Source: Acinetobacter sp. ANC 3832
Lineage (GTDB): Bacteria; Pseudomonadota; Gammaproteobacteria; Pseudomonadales; Moraxellaceae
Assembly: GCF_002135415.1 (NCBI RefSeq)
Contig: NZ_NEGJ01000008.1
Coordinates: 124,002 to 188,001 of the forward strand
Length of the DNA: 64,000 nt
Direction: 5' to 3'
In this document: one piece after another, positions 8,063 through 16,766 of the stretch
Position numbering within the stretch: the stretch's first letter is position 1
Layout: each line of letters opens with the position of its first letter
Made by a program: the position numbers and the translations under genes
Notes under the pieces: model-generated
Seen by the model: only the letters and a program-made list of their open reading frames with translations
Databases searched by the model: none
What the model was told of the DNA's origin: nothing

Positions 8063-8488
8063 CCAATATCAAGAAGCCAAATGTACTTTTAATTTCTCTA
8101 ATCATCTTAAGCAACAATTCATCACTTCTAAGTTCGATTTAAGCTTTTCATCATATCAAGAAATAACTAACCTCTTCGCATTCCTTTACGTAACATACCC
8201 AAAATGAAGCCTTTAAATTTTGAGGAATAAAAATCATGAGGCATTTTACATCATGAAGGACAAACGCTTTATTTTGCTCTTCTGAACGTAAATAAAAACA
8301 ATATGTAAGATATTTGAGAAATTAAGAATAAAACCATAATTAATTTATGGTTATTTTTAGCCGATAATCACATTTTTCATTCATTTTAAAACATAGATCA
8401 AGTATCCGTTACTCATTCAAATTGCGAGCTGAACTTCAATGTGCTATCAATAGATTAAGAACTAAATATTATTGAAAGACGGAGAATA
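8063..8488. other. Intergenic region between lysozyme and universal stress gene
   Basis: AT-rich. It should hold the lysozyme promoter and the promoter of the first stress gene. A 25-codon minus-strand frame (8244-8167) ends MLRKGMRRG but lacks a ribosome site. Nothing else recognised. Confidence 0.4.
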
Positions 8489-8491
8489 ATG

Positions 8492-8953
8492 ATGAGCTAT
8501 AAACATATTTTAGTCCCTGTAGATGATTCTCCAATTTCCTATGCTGCCATTGAACATGCGGAGCAACTTGCAAAATCATTTGATAGCCATGTTACTGTCA
8601 TGAGTGTCTTATCTGTTGACCCAATGGTGGGTGTTGATTTTTATAAAGTCATGCCTTCAATTACAGAATATGTATTAGCAGCAGAAAAAAATGCGCAAGC
8701 AAGATTAAATGATATTCAGCAAACCTTAATACAACACGGCATTTCAACAGACATCAAAATTGTACATGATGTTCCTACAGCTACAGGCATATTAAACATA
8801 GCAGATGAACTCAATGTTGATCTGATTGTGATGGGTTCTCACGGACGTACAGGATTTAAAAAATTCATTCTTGGCAGTGTAGCTCAAGAAGTCTTAGGAC
8901 AATGTCCTATTCCCGTCCTAATTGTAAAATCTCAAATTTCAAAAAGTGAATAA
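8492..8953 (+). CDS. Universal stress protein, UspA family (copy 1)
   Basis: Single Usp domain protein of about 153 aa. N-terminal YKHILVPVDDSPIS carries the conserved Asp, and the C-terminal GSHGRTGFKKFILGSVAQEV is the G-2x-G-9x-G(S/T) ATP-binding motif, so it probably binds ATP. Usp proteins aid survival in starvation and oxidative stress. Two adjacent ATGs exist (8489 and 8492); the second is better spaced (7 bases) from the ggag at 8481-8484. It is followed 51 bp later by a paralogue, suggesting tandem duplication. Confidence 0.92.
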   Translation: MSYKHILVPVDDSPISYAAIEHAEQLAKSFDSHVTVMSVLSVDPMVGVDFYKVMPSITEYVLAAEKNAQARLNDIQQTLIQHGISTDIKIVHDVPTATGILNIADELNVDLIVMGSHGRTGFKKFILGSVAQEVLGQCPIPVLIVKSQISKSE

Positions 8954-9004
8954 ATTTCTTTTTGAATCATCGTTCAATTTTATCGGCTATATAAAGGGGA
9001 TCTT

Positions 9005-9448
9005 ATGACTTATCAACATATTTTAGTACCAATCGATGGCTCTGAAATTTCATTTGCTGCAGCGAAACAAGCAATTTCAATTGCAAAATCTTTTGGTTCA
9101 AAACTAACTGCTATTAGTTTAGTTGCAGAAGATCCATTTTCAGGCTCAGACTTTTATTATAGTACTGCAATGCTGAAAGACTATATTGAAGAAGCCTATG
9201 CAAATGCAGAAAAAGCTTTGAAAAAGGTATCTGACATTGCATTAGAGCAAGGTTTAACCATTGAGACAAAAATAGTCAAAGGCATCGTTTCAGCAGATAC
9301 GGTTATTGAATCTGCGGATGAGCTTAAAACTGATCTGATTGTGATGGGCTCACATGGTCGTAAAGGCTTTCAAAAATTCTTCTTGGGTAGTTTTGCTCAA
9401 GATGTTTTGGGCAGAACCCATACCCCTGTACTCATTGTTAAACAGTAA
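9005..9448 (+). CDS. Universal stress protein, UspA family (copy 2)
   Basis: 147 aa, paralogous to the preceding gene: same start (YQHILVPIDGSEIS) and the same ATP-binding end, GSHGRKGFQKFFLGSFAQDV. A ggggat ribosome site precedes the ATG. Divergence between the copies is substantial in the middle, so the duplication is not recent. No terminator is seen between the two, and a clear one follows at 9549, so they are probably cotranscribed. Confidence 0.92.
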   Translation: MTYQHILVPIDGSEISFAAAKQAISIAKSFGSKLTAISLVAEDPFSGSDFYYSTAMLKDYIEEAYANAEKALKKVSDIALEQGLTIETKIVKGIVSADTVIESADELKTDLIVMGSHGRKGFQKFFLGSFAQDVLGRTHTPVLIVKQ

Positions 9449-9548
9449 GTAGCTGCATAGCGCCTTTTACGTTTTCCTGAATAAGAGAAGAATATAGAGG
9501 CTGTGAACACTAATGCGAGATACCGAATCACTTTAGAATCTGAAATAT

Positions 9549-9578
9549 AAAAACCCACAATGTATTGTGGGTTTTTAC
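9549..9578. terminator. Terminator after the usp pair
   Basis: aaaaacccaca atgta ttgtgggttttt hairpin between the convergent usp pair and the gene at 9615. Confidence 0.8.
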
Positions 9579-9614
9579 TCTGAATCATTTAAAATATTTT
9601 TTAAATCTGAAAGA

Positions 9615-9851
9615 TCAATTCACTGCAATAACTTTGACTAAAATGGTTTGAGACTCTTCAAATTCGTCAAAAATTTGTTTACGAGTGAGTTCTTTAGATT
9701 TCACACGAAAATCGTGTTGTTGAAAATGAATCACGGATGGAATATGATCAAAATAACTTCCATCGGCATCTAAACTTTCTTCAAATAAAGGGGTGCCTAA
9801 TTGATATTCTTTACTTTTCAATACAACGTATTTCACAGTTGTTTTCATCAT
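9615..9851 (-). CDS. Hypothetical protein, 78 aa
   Basis: A short acidic cytosolic protein (MMKTTVKYVVLKSKEYQLG...). No family recognised; no signal peptide or membrane segment. Two consecutive ATGs at the start; a GGAG motif 8-11 bases upstream supports either. It is convergent with the usp pair and shares their terminator. Coding is plausible from the ribosome site and even composition. Confidence 0.6.
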   Translation of the reverse strand: MMKTTVKYVVLKSKEYQLGTPLFEESLDADGSYFDHIPSVIHFQQHDFRVKSKELTRKQIFDEFEESQTILVKVIAVN

Positions 9852-10271
9852 TCACACTCCTTTTTCACTTGCGCTTTATTTCTAGTTATAACAGCTTTTC
9901 ATGAGGATGAAAGGACTAAATCACAAATATCGTTTAGATAATCCTCAATTGAAATATTTTGCATAAAGAAATAATTTTCTGTCACTCAACAATACAAAAA
10001 CATAAATTTAAGCATCTTATAAGTGACATTTACTCACTTTTAATTTTAGTTGATTTATATTCAATTCCGATTCACTAAAGTAAATAATGACTTCTGAAAT
10101 TAAACTTTCTAGATTTATCGCTGAATCAAATTTGTAAAAGATCAGCTGTAACAAGAAATACAATTATTTCCCGTCTAATTGAAGGCATTGTGTTTCTTTT
10201 TTTACAATAAAACGGTAAATTTACTACATTGTAGTTCGTTCAATAAAAAGTCTTAAAATACAGGTATAACC
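9852..10271. other. Intergenic region between two divergent small genes
   Basis: No gene seen on either strand in about 420 bp; very AT-rich. It should carry divergent promoters for the genes at 9851 and 10272, but I could not settle on specific -35/-10 pairs. Confidence 0.35.
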
Positions 10272-10748
10272 ATGAAATTAAAATTAGCATTCCTTAGTAC
10301 AATGGTTGTTTTGGCAGGTTGTGCAGGCGCATATCCTGAAAGAGTCGTAACCAAAGGTCCTTTAATTTGTGCAGCAAATGAAGTCTGCCCTGAACTTGCA
10401 ATGCGTTGGAATGAAGAAAAACGTAATGGCTTTAGAATAACCACTGAAATTAATAATGCTCAACAATTTGACATTAAACAATTCGTATTCTTAGTCGATG
10501 GTCAACCGTACACCTATTCCACAATTGAACCGACAAAATACACCTCTTTAGGCACAACTAAAGTTTCATCTAATTCTATTAATGTTCCTGTGAGTTTCTT
10601 AAACTCATTTAGAAATGCCAAGACAATTGATCTTAAACTGGTTACAGATGAAGGTGAAATTAATCGCCCTATTCTGACTGCTGATGGTCAAAAATCTTCT
10701 GCTTATTTGACTTTCCTAAAAGGTTATACAGGTGATTTAACTCAGTAA
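10272..10748 (+). CDS. Lipoprotein of unknown function
   Basis: 158 aa with a lipoprotein signal peptide: MKLKLAFLSTMVVLAGCAG, lipobox LAGC with lipidated Cys17. The +2 residue is Ala, so it is probably outer-membrane sorted. The mature part contains two Cys (LICAANEVCPEL) that could form a disulfide, then a beta-rich domain (FVFLVDGQPYTY..., IDLKLVTDEGEI). No family recognised. It ends at a very strong bidirectional terminator shared with aroC. Confidence 0.75.
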   Translation: MKLKLAFLSTMVVLAGCAGAYPERVVTKGPLICAANEVCPELAMRWNEEKRNGFRITTEINNAQQFDIKQFVFLVDGQPYTYSTIEPTKYTSLGTTKVSSNSINVPVSFLNSFRNAKTIDLKLVTDEGEINRPILTADGQKSSAYLTFLKGYTGDLTQ

Positions 10749-10763
10749 GTTTTATTGTGTTTT

Positions 10764-10818
10764 AAAATCAAGCATAAAAAAACCAGACTAGATGTCTGGT
10801 TTTTTTATGCTTGATTTT
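10764..10818. terminator. Bidirectional terminator between lipoprotein gene and aroC
   Basis: A perfect 25-bp inverted repeat (10764-10788 and 10794-10818) with a 5-base loop. The core is ccagac/gtctgg flanked by seven A and seven T. Its last base overlaps the aroC stop codon. Confidence 0.92.
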
Positions 10819-11912
10819 TATTTAGGTTCAATTGGCGCAAATGGAGCAACGACATCAGCGTTCTGAGCACGATTACGCATAAAATGATCCATTAATACAA
10901 TTGCAAGCATTGCTTCAGCAATTGGTGTTGCACGTACGCCTACGCAAGGATCATGACGACCTTTGGTTAATACATCAGTATCTTCACGATTAATATTGAT
11001 GGTTTTACCTGGGGTCGTAATACTCGCTGTCGGTTTTAAAGCAATCGCAACACGAATATTTTGACCACTTGAAATCCCACCCAAGATTCCACCTGCATGA
11101 TTTGCTAAGAAACCATTTGTAGTCAGCTCATCACGTGTTTCATGACCAAATTGTTCTGCAACTGCAAAACCATCACCAATTTCAACACCTTTAACGGCAT
11201 TAATAGACATCATGGCATGGGCAATATCTGCATCCAAGCGATCAAAAACAGGTTCACCCCAACCTACTGGAACTTTTTCAGCAATAATTTCAAGTTTTGC
11301 ACCACAACTTGTACCTTGTTCACGTAGTGAAGTGACTAATGCTTCGAAACGAGGAACGGCATCTACATCACCACAGAAAAATGGATTGTTAGGTACTTCA
11401 TTCCAATCTAACTTTTCAGCTTTTTCAGTGCCAATTTGTGTTACATGTCCACGAATTTCTATGCCAAATTTTTCAGCTAGATATTTCTTCGCAATTGCAC
11501 CCGCAGCCACACGCATTGCTGTTTCACGTGCACTTGAGCGACCACCTCCACGATAATCACGGAAACCATACTTATGTGTATAGGTATAATCTGCATGACC
11601 TGGGCGGAACGTCTGCGCAATATTGCCATAATCTTTTGATTTTTGGTCAGTATTGCGAATCAATAGACCAATGGATGTACCTGTGGTTTTACCTTCAAAT
11701 ACACCTGAAATAATTTCTACTTCATCTGGCTCTTTGCGTTGTGTTGCAAACTTAGACGTACCTGGTTTACGACGATCTAAATCTCTCTGTAAATCTACTT
11801 CAGAAAGTTCCAAACCGGGTGGCACGCCATCGACAATTGCCATCAAGCCTGCACCGTGAGATTCACCACAAGTCGTTACACGGAAAAGTTGCCCTATACT
11901 ATTACCTGCCAT
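10818..11912 (-). CDS. aroC: Chorismate synthase
   Basis: Last step of the shikimate pathway: 5-enolpyruvylshikimate 3-phosphate to chorismate, FMN dependent, cytosolic. Signatures [47 protein letters not shown] and the C-terminal [17 protein letters not shown] are all present. The ATG at 11912 ([14 protein letters not shown]) matches the family start; an in-frame GTG three codons upstream (11921) is closer to an aagga motif and may be used instead. It lies 15 bp downstream of prmB, so the two form an operon. Confidence 0.97.
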   Translation of the reverse strand: MAGNSIGQLFRVTTCGESHGAGLMAIVDGVPPGLELSEVDLQRDLDRRKPGTSKFATQRKEPDEVEIISGVFEGKTTGTSIGLLIRNTDQKSKDYGNIAQTFRPGHADYTYTHKYGFRDYRGGGRSSARETAMRVAAGAIAKKYLAEKFGIEIRGHVTQIGTEKAEKLDWNEVPNNPFFCGDVDAVPRFEALVTSLREQGTSCGAKLEIIAEKVPVGWGEPVFDRLDADIAHAMMSINAVKGVEIGDGFAVAEQFGHETRDELTTNGFLANHAGGILGGISSGQNIRVAIALKPTASITTPGKTININREDTDVLTKGRHDPCVGVRATPIAEAMLAIVLMDHFMRNRAQNADVVAPFAPIEPK

Positions 11913-11927
11913 GATGCTCACAAATCC

Positions 11928-12938
11928 TTATGCTTGAATGGATTGAATAAATAAATCTCTATAAGTACGACATTGCTCTGCTGTTAAAGCAAAAATGCCC
12001 GAACCACCTTTTTGGAATTGTAACCAGTAGAAATCAACAGTATTAAAGTTTTGTTTCATTGCCCATTCAGAATTACCCACTTCAATGACAATCAAACCAT
12101 CTTCAGTTAAATAATCTGCAGCTTGTGCAAGCATTTTACGAACAAGATCTAAACCGTCTTGCCCTGCTGCCAATGCCAATTCAGGCTCATGTAAAAACTC
12201 AGCAGGTAAATCTGCCATGTCTTCAGCATCTACATACGGTGGATTAGATACAATTAAATCATATTGATTTTCTGCAGGAATTTTAGAGAACAAATCAGAT
12301 TCAAGTAACGCAACTTGATACTGCATGTTGTGATGTTCTGCATTAATTGAAGCCACTTCTAAAGCTTCTTTAGAAATATCAGTTGCATCTATTTCTGATT
12401 CTGGGAATGCATAACTCAACGCAATTGCAATACAACCTGAACCCGTGCACATGTCTAAAATGCGACGTGGCATTTGTGGGTTTGGATTTTCTGGAAGATT
12501 ATTGACACCTTCGCGACTTTGACGATTTTCATCTAAAAAATACGGCGCAAAACGATTTTGAATGAGTTCTGCAATCGGTGAACGTGGAATGAGTACACGT
12601 TCGTCAACGTAATAAGGTTTGTCACAAAAATAGGCAAGATTCAATAAATATGAGGTCGGAACTTTTTCATTGATGCGACGCTCAAGTAAATTAATAAATT
12701 CTGTTTTTTCACTTGGCAATAATTTCGCATCTAAAATCTCTGGATTCGCATTCCAGTCGAGTGCCAAAGTTTGCAATACTAAAGCAGAGCTTTCAGCAAA
12801 GAAATCTTCTGTACCTTGACCTAGATGTGCATCATATTGACGTAGAGCTGAAACACCAAAGCGAATAAAATCGCGAATGGTGATTAGGTTTTCAGCGGCT
12901 TCCTGTAAATGTTCAGGGCTAATAGTCAGTTGATCCAC
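11928..12938 (-). CDS. prmB: 50S ribosomal protein L3 N5-glutamine methyltransferase
   Basis: SAM-dependent methyltransferase that modifies a glutamine of ribosomal protein L3. The N-terminal helical domain is followed by the Rossmann motif ILDMCTGSGCIAIAL and the glutamine-binding NPPY motif (LIVSNPPYVDAEDM). PrmB is favoured over PrmC by the LSPEHLQEAAENLITIRDFIRFGVSAL N-terminus, length (336 aa) and adjacency to aroC, a common gammaproteobacterial order. Confidence 0.93.
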   Translation of the reverse strand: MDQLTISPEHLQEAAENLITIRDFIRFGVSALRQYDAHLGQGTEDFFAESSALVLQTLALDWNANPEILDAKLLPSEKTEFINLLERRINEKVPTSYLLNLAYFCDKPYYVDERVLIPRSPIAELIQNRFAPYFLDENRQSREGVNNLPENPNPQMPRRILDMCTGSGCIAIALSYAFPESEIDATDISKEALEVASINAEHHNMQYQVALLESDLFSKIPAENQYDLIVSNPPYVDAEDMADLPAEFLHEPELALAAGQDGLDLVRKMLAQAADYLTEDGLIVIEVGNSEWAMKQNFNTVDFYWLQFQKGGSGIFALTAEQCRTYRDLFIQSIQA

Positions 12939-13055
12939 TTAAGGCTTCTCCAAAATCGATATTTTTTAAACGCCTTATGATACCTTGTTTTGCATTACAT
13001 TTATAATGCTTTCCACTTTTTCAATGCAGAGTTCTGGCACTATCGATAAAAGAAT

Positions 13056-13451
13056 CTAGCGATAACGATAAGATTGCTTCTCTAACATATTGCCGTGTTG
13101 CACTGTCATTTTGAGTGCACAACTTAAATATCGTGATTTATGTGCAATCGAAATAGATTGATTATTTTCATCACAACTTTTATCTCTAAAATCAAACCAT
13201 TGTTTTTGGGTCTTTTTCTTTGCCTTTCTTTCATCTGCCGTATATTGAGACAAAATAATATTAAAATAAGATTTCACGCGCTTATCTTGTGCTTTTAATT
13301 CATCACTCATACAACTTGCACTATTGTTATTACTGATTCCTGCAGAGCTCATACACACTGCATAATTTGAGCTATAACCCATTGCTTGAGTTTGCATTGG
13401 TAATATCGGTAGCAATAAAGCCACGCTCATACCCCAAAATTTATAAGCCAT
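13056..13451 (-). CDS. Exported LprI-like (DUF1311) protein
   Basis: About 131 aa with a signal peptide (AYKFWGMSVALLLPILPMQTQA). The mature part is the Cys-rich DUF1311/LprI N-terminal domain: paired Cys in AVCMSSAG and ASCMSDELKAQD, then KKTQKQWFDFRDKSCD and RYLSCALKMT, the usual W-x3-R-x2-x-C layout. LprI of Mycobacterium inhibits lysozyme, but most family members are untested. The ATG at 13451 is six bases from a GGGGGA site, better than the in-frame TTG upstream. Periplasmic. Confidence 0.8.
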   Translation of the reverse strand: MAYKFWGMSVALLLPILPMQTQAMGYSSNYAVCMSSAGISNNNSASCMSDELKAQDKRVKSYFNIILSQYTADERKAKKKTQKQWFDFRDKSCDENNQSISIAHKSRYLSCALKMTVQHGNMLEKQSYRYR

Positions 13452-13656
13452 CTTCAATCCCCCAACTTTAAAAATTCATTTTTTGTATTTAAAACGACCT
13501 CATTCGAGAAATATATGAATTTCAACAAAATGAAGAAATAAAAAAGTCATACATAGCGAATGAGGTGAATCTCTAATGAAGTTTAAAAGAAGACGAACAG
13601 AATAACAAAGCAAATATTTATATCTACTTTAGAGGATATTGCGAAAGCAACTTGAT

Positions 13657-13881
13657 TTATACGATTTGAAAATAATGTTTTTCAGCAACCAATTTAATCT
13701 TGATACCTTTATACAGTCTTTCCTTGGAATCTGAAGACTTAGTGACTTTATCGTAAAACTTTTCATCATCGACTAAGCGTGCATAGGTTTTATAACCTAT
13801 CTCAAGTTTTTCAGGTTTTTTTCCTTTTTCAGAAAACTCCTCAATCAACCGATTTACTTTCTTGGCATTTAAATTGTCCAT
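13657..13881 (-). CDS. Hypothetical protein, 74 aa
   Basis: A small, lysine-rich cytosolic protein (MDNLNAKKVNRLIEEFSEKGKKPEK...). The C-terminal KERLYKGIKIKLVAEKHYFQIV has a beta-strand pattern. No recognised family; the pattern is reminiscent of small phage-derived proteins, but that is a guess. No strong ribosome site. Flanked by noncoding DNA of about 200 bp on each side. Confidence 0.5.
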   Translation of the reverse strand: MDNLNAKKVNRLIEEFSEKGKKPEKLEIGYKTYARLVDDEKFYDKVTKSSDSKERLYKGIKIKLVAEKHYFQIV

Positions 13882-14121
13882 AAATCATCACACTTTGTAT
13901 TAACAGTACTGTAATAGTTAACATGCTTTTTTTACAGTCCGATGAATTTACTCAAATTCAATAACATATTTAACTTTTCAAATAGAAATCCTACATCGAT
14001 ATTAACAGTAAGTTCTTTATTGTCACCTTGAAGAACACATAAAAGACTTTATGCAAAAATCAATTTACATTGTCTTTTGCATAAACGCATCAAACCAAAT
14101 ATTACCTATATATACTTTGTG

Positions 14122-14502
14122 TTAATTCCAACAAATATCAACTTTATTGTTCAAACTTTTCACACAGTCAAAGCTACTGGATGACCATTGTTGATCTGAG
14201 ATCATTTGCTTATTTTGACCATTTCTTAAATAACTTTTTGCTTTTAAAGTCGCACCACCATTCACTTGAATCTCGGCTTTATTACACCCCTGCTCAGACA
14301 ATTCATTTTGACAATGTTCATAGGCAATCAAATATTCTTTATTGGCAATATTCAACACAACTTTACGTGTACCTGCTGAGAAGCCCTCATCAATTGTGCA
14401 CTTTTGTATATTATTTTTCGTATTTGCAAAGAAACATTGATCTGCATAAATTGACATTGAAAACACAGATAAAATACTGATCCCCAAAACTTTTCTAAAC
14501 AT
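14122..14502 (-). CDS. Hypothetical exported protein
   Basis: About 126 aa with a signal peptide (MFRKVLGISILSVFSMSIYA, cleavage before DQCFF). The mature domain has six Cys (QCFF, QKCTI, EHCQNELSEQGC, FDCVKS, DICWN), suggesting several disulfides and a periplasmic location. No family recognised. An in-frame ATG four codons upstream exists; the signal peptide fits the inner start better. No operon partner. Confidence 0.65.
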   Translation of the reverse strand: MFRKVLGISILSVFSMSIYADQCFFANTKNNIQKCTIDEGFSAGTRKVVLNIANKEYLIAYEHCQNELSEQGCNKAEIQVNGGATLKAKSYLRNGQNKQMISDQQWSSSSFDCVKSLNNKVDICWN

Positions 14503-14674
14503 TTCCCAAACCATTTCGTATTTTTCCTATTGATCCATAAAATAATAACTCGCTAATAGGATAGCAAATTCATTCACATATCAGGATAAAACAGTGCTTT
14601 TCCAGTTTCCCATGACTTGATTTCAAAGCAATCCGACACTATATATAGATTAATTTTCTGCTCTCAGTATTGAA

Positions 14675-14980
14675 ATGAGTTATAAGCACAACAATTTAAT
14701 GGCAATGCGTCAAAACTATTGGAAAGACGAAACAAGTCCGAATGTACAAGTTGAAAAGCAGTTTTTTCAACACGCTTTAACAGAACACGGCATTTTTGAT
14801 ACAGCCACTTTAGACGATGCACGATACTTCTTTTTTACCTTGCCCAGTATTATTATTGTGAAAGGTTATGCCTTAGGTTTTCTTGATCAAACGGTTAAAC
14901 AAATGATCTTTATGTATATTGAAGCGAATAAATCAGAGCTCATGAAATATCATGATGTGAAGATCCAATTTCATATGTAA
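14675..14980 (+). CDS. Hypothetical cytosolic protein, 101 aa
   Basis: MSYKHNNLMAMRQNYWKDE... A small globular protein with no membrane segment except the moderately hydrophobic FFFTLPSIIIVKGYALGF. No family recognised. The start may instead be the ATG at 14699. It sits alone before the ABC1 kinase gene, with 169 bp between them. Confidence 0.6.
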   Translation: MSYKHNNLMAMRQNYWKDETSPNVQVEKQFFQHALTEHGIFDTATLDDARYFFFTLPSIIIVKGYALGFLDQTVKQMIFMYIEANKSELMKYHDVKIQFHM

Positions 14981-15149
14981 AATCCTGTTTTATTTAAAAA
15001 CAGGATCTTATGCAAATGCACTACAATCATCTTGATTGACTTAAATTACACCCACTATTCAGCAGTTTGAACTATTTTAATACGGTCAGACCATGTAATA
15101 TCCATTACAATTATTCATCTGCTCGAATCGCTTAAAGGATTTAATCTTC

Positions 15150-16523
15150 ATGTCAGATCAGAACGAGAAGCTTAAACAGTTAAAAACATCCTCTATGGAT
15201 CGTCGCTTATCGATTGCGAAAGCATCCTTACTGGCGGGTTCACGTTGGGCAGCCTCTAGTGCAAGTTCTATATTCTCAAGTGAAGAAGAAAAAGAAAAAA
15301 AACGTAAAAAAGCAATGAAAGAGCAAGCGGAATATTTAGTTTCTGAAATTGGTAAGCTTAAAGGCTCTATCGTCAAAATTGGTCAGATGATGGCACTTTA
15401 TGGTGAACACTTTCTTCCAGAAGAAATTACACAAGCCTTAAATACATTAAACAATCAAACGGTTGCACTTGCTTGGCCTGCGATTAAAGAACAGCTTATA
15501 AGCCAATTGGGTTCTAAATTAAATGATTTAACCATTGATCATGAACCTATTGGAACAGCTTCTCTGGCGCAAGTACATCGTGCAATACGTAAATCTGATG
15601 GCTTGGAAATTGTGCTTAAAGTTCAATATCCGGGTGTAGCGAATGCCATTGATTCAGATATGAGTTTGTTTAAAAACATGCTCAAACTTACACGTATGGT
15701 TCCACAAACCCGTGAGTTTGATCAGTGGTTTGATGAAGTTAAGGAAATGATGCATCGTGAAGTCAATTACCGACTAGAAGCGGCAACCACACGTCGTTTT
15801 GCAGATCGTTTGAAAGATGATGCTCGTTATGAAGTACCCGATATTATTGATGATTATTGTACAGATCAAGTGTTGTGCATGACCTTTGAACGGGGTGTAC
15901 CAATCAATAGCCCTGTCATGCTCTCTCTACCTCAAGAACGTCGTAATTTATTGGGTGAAGCTTCACTTGAAATTGCGGTTCGTGAGCTATTTGAATGGGG
16001 TGAAATGCAAACTGATCCAAACTTTGGTAACTACTTGGTTCGTTTGGGGAATGGTACAGATATTCTAGATAAAATTATTTTGCTCGACTTTGGTGCTATT
16101 CGTCAGTTTGACACTCAATTATTAACGGTTGCGCGCAATTTGATTCATGCAGGCTATGACCACAACGAAGATGCTATGGTTCGCTCGATGTCTGGTTATG
16201 AATTTTTTGATGGTATGCCGTCAGATGTTAAACCGGGTATGGCAAAAGTATTTCTATTAGCAACAGAAGCATTCAGCACTTTGGCGAATAATCCTGACTT
16301 ACCTGAAGGCGTAATGGATGAACAAAACCGTTACGATTGGAAAAAAAGCCAATTACATAGTCGTGTAATGCAACGTGCTTCAAAATCGATGGCATCTCGT
16401 TATTTTAGCATCCCGCCCAAAGAATTTATGTTTATTAGCCGTAAATTTATTGGTGCTTATACCTTTATGACCGTCATTGAAGCAAAAACCAATGTACGTA
16501 AAATGATTACACCTTTTATTTGA
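15150..16523 (+). CDS. ABC1/AarF/UbiB-family atypical kinase
   Basis: 457-aa member of the ABC1 (ADCK/UbiB) family, linked to ubiquinone and lipid metabolism. It has the family hallmark KxGQ (KGSIVKIGQMM), the Ala-rich-loop counterpart IGTASLAQVHRA, the lysine strand EIVLKVQYPGV and the metal-binding DFG (ILLDFGAIRQF). UbiB proper is usually longer with two C-terminal membrane helices; none are clear here, so a paralogue is more likely. A good aaagga ribosome site precedes the ATG. The gene is followed by tandem hairpins. Confidence 0.88.
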   Translation: MSDQNEKLKQLKTSSMDRRLSIAKASLLAGSRWAASSASSIFSSEEEKEKKRKKAMKEQAEYLVSEIGKLKGSIVKIGQMMALYGEHFLPEEITQALNTLNNQTVALAWPAIKEQLISQLGSKLNDLTIDHEPIGTASLAQVHRAIRKSDGLEIVLKVQYPGVANAIDSDMSLFKNMLKLTRMVPQTREFDQWFDEVKEMMHREVNYRLEAATTRRFADRLKDDARYEVPDIIDDYCTDQVLCMTFERGVPINSPVMLSLPQERRNLLGEASLEIAVRELFEWGEMQTDPNFGNYLVRLGNGTDILDKIILLDFGAIRQFDTQLLTVARNLIHAGYDHNEDAMVRSMSGYEFFDGMPSDVKPGMAKVFLLATEAFSTLANNPDLPEGVMDEQNRYDWKKSQLHSRVMQRASKSMASRYFSIPPKEFMFISRKFIGAYTFMTVIEAKTNVRKMITPFI

Positions 16524-16531
16524 TTTTTCAT

Positions 16532-16597
16532 TTGACTAAAATGATATAGGTGACATGTTCAGTTTTGTCATTTTAGTCAACAACCAACTTTTGTTGG
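16532..16597. terminator. Tandem hairpins after the ABC1 kinase gene
   Basis: A perfect 13-bp inverted repeat (16532-16544 and 16568-16580, 23-base loop) and, directly after it, ccaac-tttt-gttgg (about 16584-16597). Neither has a proper T run, so termination is uncertain. Confidence 0.45.
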
Positions 16598-16766
16598 ATA
16601 ATTTAAAAAACAAAATAATATTTAAAATCAAAATTATAAATACAGTTCAAACTCATTTTTCAATGTACATCTTTGGTCAATAAGATTGTCAGCTTTGACA
16701 TAGTTTTTTATTTATTTGCATGTCAGGATAATCACATACCAACACTAAAAAACACAGGGTATTATA

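Noticed and set aside
9397..9588. Minus-strand 63-codon frame over the end of the second usp gene
   Set aside because: Overlaps the ATP-binding coding end and the terminator; no ribosome site or family.
11142..11859. Several plus-strand frames opposite aroC
   Set aside because: Antisense shadows of a strongly conserved enzyme gene.
13020..13045. Second sigma-54-like TGGCAC near the prmB leader
   Set aside because: No TTGC at the right distance.
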